Shown in pieces: positions 62,300 to 64,000 of a stretch of DNA of 64,000 nt. The stretch lies in assembly GCA_905233415.1 (NCBI GenBank), contig CAJOEX010000001.1, forward strand, positions 119,989-183,988, written 5' to 3'. This DNA is from Paludibacteraceae bacterium. GTDB taxonomy: Bacteria; Bacteroidota; Bacteroidia; Bacteroidales; Paludibacteraceae. The position numbers and the translations under genes are program-made. The notes under the pieces were generated by a model. The model did not search any database. It was not told the DNA's origin and saw nothing but the letters and a program-made list of their open reading frames with translations. The first letter of the stretch is position 1. Each line of letters starts with the position of its first letter.

Positions 62300-64000
62300 A
62301 TGGAAAAGAAAAATTGTTTTTGTCTGCTTTTTGTAGCCTTTTTACTATTAAAAGGAACGTGCATGTACGCACAAGGCAATTTATCCGATCGCTATGCATG
62401 GCGGTTGGACAGTGTGGTGTATACCTATCCAACCTATACGGTGAAAGATGACCCGGAGGAGGTGCGTCCGGACCATTACGCGGCTTACAGATACGCGGAT
62501 GACACACTTGAAGTGCTCAGCGTGGAGCGCGACACATGGCATGACACGACATATATATTGATGCCGACCAAGACCTTGTACACCAAAGTGGACAGTGGCT
62601 TGTACCTGAAAGAGTCCAGGCGTGCAAAACGCGGATATTATGAGACATTTGACTCGCTTCAGTATGTTGAATACCGTGATCCGGCACAGAAAGAGTTGTA
62701 TATGAAGGACAGCGTGCGTAACGTCTATGACGAGGAAGGAAGGCTTATTCGTCAGATTCGCAATTACGACTATATCACGTTCCGTCTCAACACCGTCTAT
62801 GACGAGCAGACTGGAATGATGACCGGCATGGAGTGGACGCCATACAACCGCACCGTTCGTACAGAGAATGATTCTGTTTCGGTTGATTATACCTATAAAT
62901 ATAACGCGTCTGCACGCAAGTGGGAAACGAACTCCGAAAGCGTGGTACGCAATTATTACCGCAATCATATTCTGTATATGTCTACCCGTGAATCTAACCA
63001 CACCTATCATGAGAACGGCGAAATAGCTTCTTTCCAAGTGGACATAACCGACTACACCCCAATGGGCATTGAAAACGCGTGGGTGAAAGCCGAAATCAAA
63101 CGGAATACAGAAGGCAAAAACACCTATGGACGGCAAACAATAACAATACGCGATGAACCAACAGCACGTAGTGTAGAGACCTCTTATACCTATGACGAGC
63201 AAGGAAATCTCGTGTTCACCGACAATATCGAGCGCCGGATTGACCGTGCTACAAATCTCTGTATCAGCGAGATTCATTCCGAGCGGTCGGGCAATGTATG
63301 TCTTTCCAAGCAAGAGCGCGAATGGATAATCCGTACCCGTCCTATGATGAGCATAGGAGGGAAAACTACCTTGCTGACGCTGGAGAACAATTACACCAAC
63401 GACAGCCTGAAGCAACACCATTATATCCGCTACGATGAGAATTACAATATCGCATTGGAGGTGGATTCGTTCATTAACTCCAAAGGCATGTGGTGTTACG
63501 AACGCAAGGAATACGACAACAGCGAAGAGATTTACAGTCGTTCCGACCGTGAAGATCCTGCCTATGGAGGATGGACTACATTCGAAGAGAAGGATCATCG
63601 TTCTCCCGAATATAATTTAGACATATTAATTAACATACAAGGCTGGAGTGTGAACGGCGGAGCCTACCATTACGATACAATCCGCGAAACGCAATGGTAT
63701 TACTCCAATAAATTCGACATGTCCCGCAAACGGGAAAAACTGAATACCGCCAACTTCACGTGGAGATTGCTGAACTACAACCGCGAGCAGACCACATTTA
63801 ATTCCGACGGGACTCCTGCCTCCACCATTGAATATATCAGTAATGATCCGGAAGGAACCGTTTGGGAAGAAAAATACCTCTATACCTTCACGTATGATGA
63901 AGAAATCGGTTTGTACCTGCGTATCAAGACAGCAGAGATGGCGGATAATGGAGACGGCACCAAGTCCTGGCAGACTCTGGCTCAACCTCTACCTGACTGG
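62300..64000 (+). CDS. Secreted protein with YD-like strand repeats (3' truncated by window end)
   Basis: The frame from ATG 62300 is open for 567 codons to the last base of the window. Signal peptide MEKKNCFCLLFVAFLLLKGT ... MYAQ. The body is rich in Tyr, Asp and Arg with recurring elements such as NVYDEEGRLIRQIRNYDY, YTYDEQGNLVFTDN and YTFTYDEEIGLYLR, typical of Bacteroidetes secreted YD/RHS-like proteins that often end in a type 9 sorting domain (the C-terminus is not visible). The minus-strand open frame at 62381-63598 is its shadow. Confidence 0.7.
   Translation, partial: MEKKNCFCLLFVAFLLLKGTCMYAQGNLSDRYAWRLDSVVYTYPTYTVKDDPEEVRPDHYAAYRYADDTLEVLSVERDTWHDTTYILMPTKTLYTKVDSGLYLKESRRAKRGYYETFDSLQYVEYRDPAQKELYMKDSVRNVYDEEGRLIRQIRNYDYITFRLNTVYDEQTGMMTGMEWTPYNRTVRTENDSVSVDYTYKYNASARKWETNSESVVRNYYRNHILYMSTRESNHTYHENGEIASFQVDITDYTPMGIENAWVKAEIKRNTEGKNTYGRQTITIRDEPTARSVETSYTYDEQGNLVFTDNIERRIDRATNLCISEIHSERSGNVCLSKQEREWIIRTRPMMSIGGKTTLLTLENNYTNDSLKQHHYIRYDENYNIALEVDSFINSKGMWCYERKEYDNSEEIYSRSDREDPAYGGWTTFEEKDHRSPEYNLDILINIQGWSVNGGAYHYDTIRETQWYYSNKFDMSRKREKLNTANFTWRLLNYNREQTTFNSDGTPASTIEYISNDPEGTVWEEKYLYTFTYDEEIGLYLRIKTAEMADNGDGTKSWQTLAQPLPDW

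Noticed and set aside
62381..63598. 405-codon minus-strand open frame
   Set aside because: Shadow of the secreted-protein gene that starts at 62300 and runs off the window; that frame has a signal peptide, a promoter and coherent repeats.

Overview
The window reads as a chromosome segment of a Bacteroidota bacterium, most likely an uncultured Bacteroidales. Three things point there. About twenty promoters follow the Bacteroidetes pattern TTTG-N19..21-TAnnTTTG. Several families are typical of the phylum: Omp28-like and DUF6029-like outer-membrane proteins, DUF6242 and DUF4270 lipoproteins, a GldJ/GldK-type SUMF1 lipoprotein, an N-terminal-only glycogen synthase and BspA-type leucine-rich-repeat proteins. 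Large secreted proteins carry type-9-like C-terminal tails. All family names are assigned from recognition of the translated sequence, without database searches.

Layout. 1-4.2 kb: an outer-membrane/lipoprotein operon (DUF6029-like barrel, two Omp28-like CxxC lipoproteins, a small secreted protein). 4.2-11.8 kb: housekeeping genes (ddl, a prenyl synthase, 5-formyl-THF cyclo-ligase, DUF6242 lipoprotein, pgk, DUF3127, metallophosphoesterase). 11.8-17.9 kb, minus strand: the run floA - nitrilase-type amidase - recJ - tdk - priA. 18.0-24.3 kb: an AT-rich accessory insert with a small ORF, an 11-bp tandem array, a zeta-toxin-like kinase with a 50-aa partner ORF, a 1041-aa leucine-rich-repeat surface protein and an ATPase; it separates floA from a shortened nfeD. 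24.3-28.7 kb, minus strand: nfeD', tRNA-Met, and the operon folP-cdaA-metG. 28.8-37.9 kb: SUMF1 lipoprotein, gcvH, DUF4270 lipoprotein, glycogen-synthase-like protein, panC-pdxB-Ser/Thr kinase, and two proteins of unknown function.

38.0-46.3 kb is a second AT-rich accessory region. It starts with an apparently structured non-coding transcript followed by another 11-bp tandem array. Then come small lipoproteins, two TM2-domain proteins and a repeat-rich BspA-type lipoprotein, several preceded by copies of one short hairpin element. It ends with a frameshifted AAA/DUF4143 ATPase, the 3' remnant of a serine recombinase, and tRNA-Pro. 46.4-54.5 kb: topA, then a divergent polysaccharide operon (flippase, EpsG-like polymerase, four family-2 glycosyltransferases). 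54.5-64 kb: a 1525-aa secreted endonuclease-I fusion, a Fic protein, a membrane-anchored TPR/HTH regulator, and the start of a secreted protein cut by the window end.

The least explained material is intergenic: the folded transcript at 38.07-38.33 kb, the paired 11-bp arrays, the repeated hairpin leader, and a family of degenerate tandem repeats at gene junctions, one of which is read through inside a coding sequence next to a C-terminal sorting-like tail.
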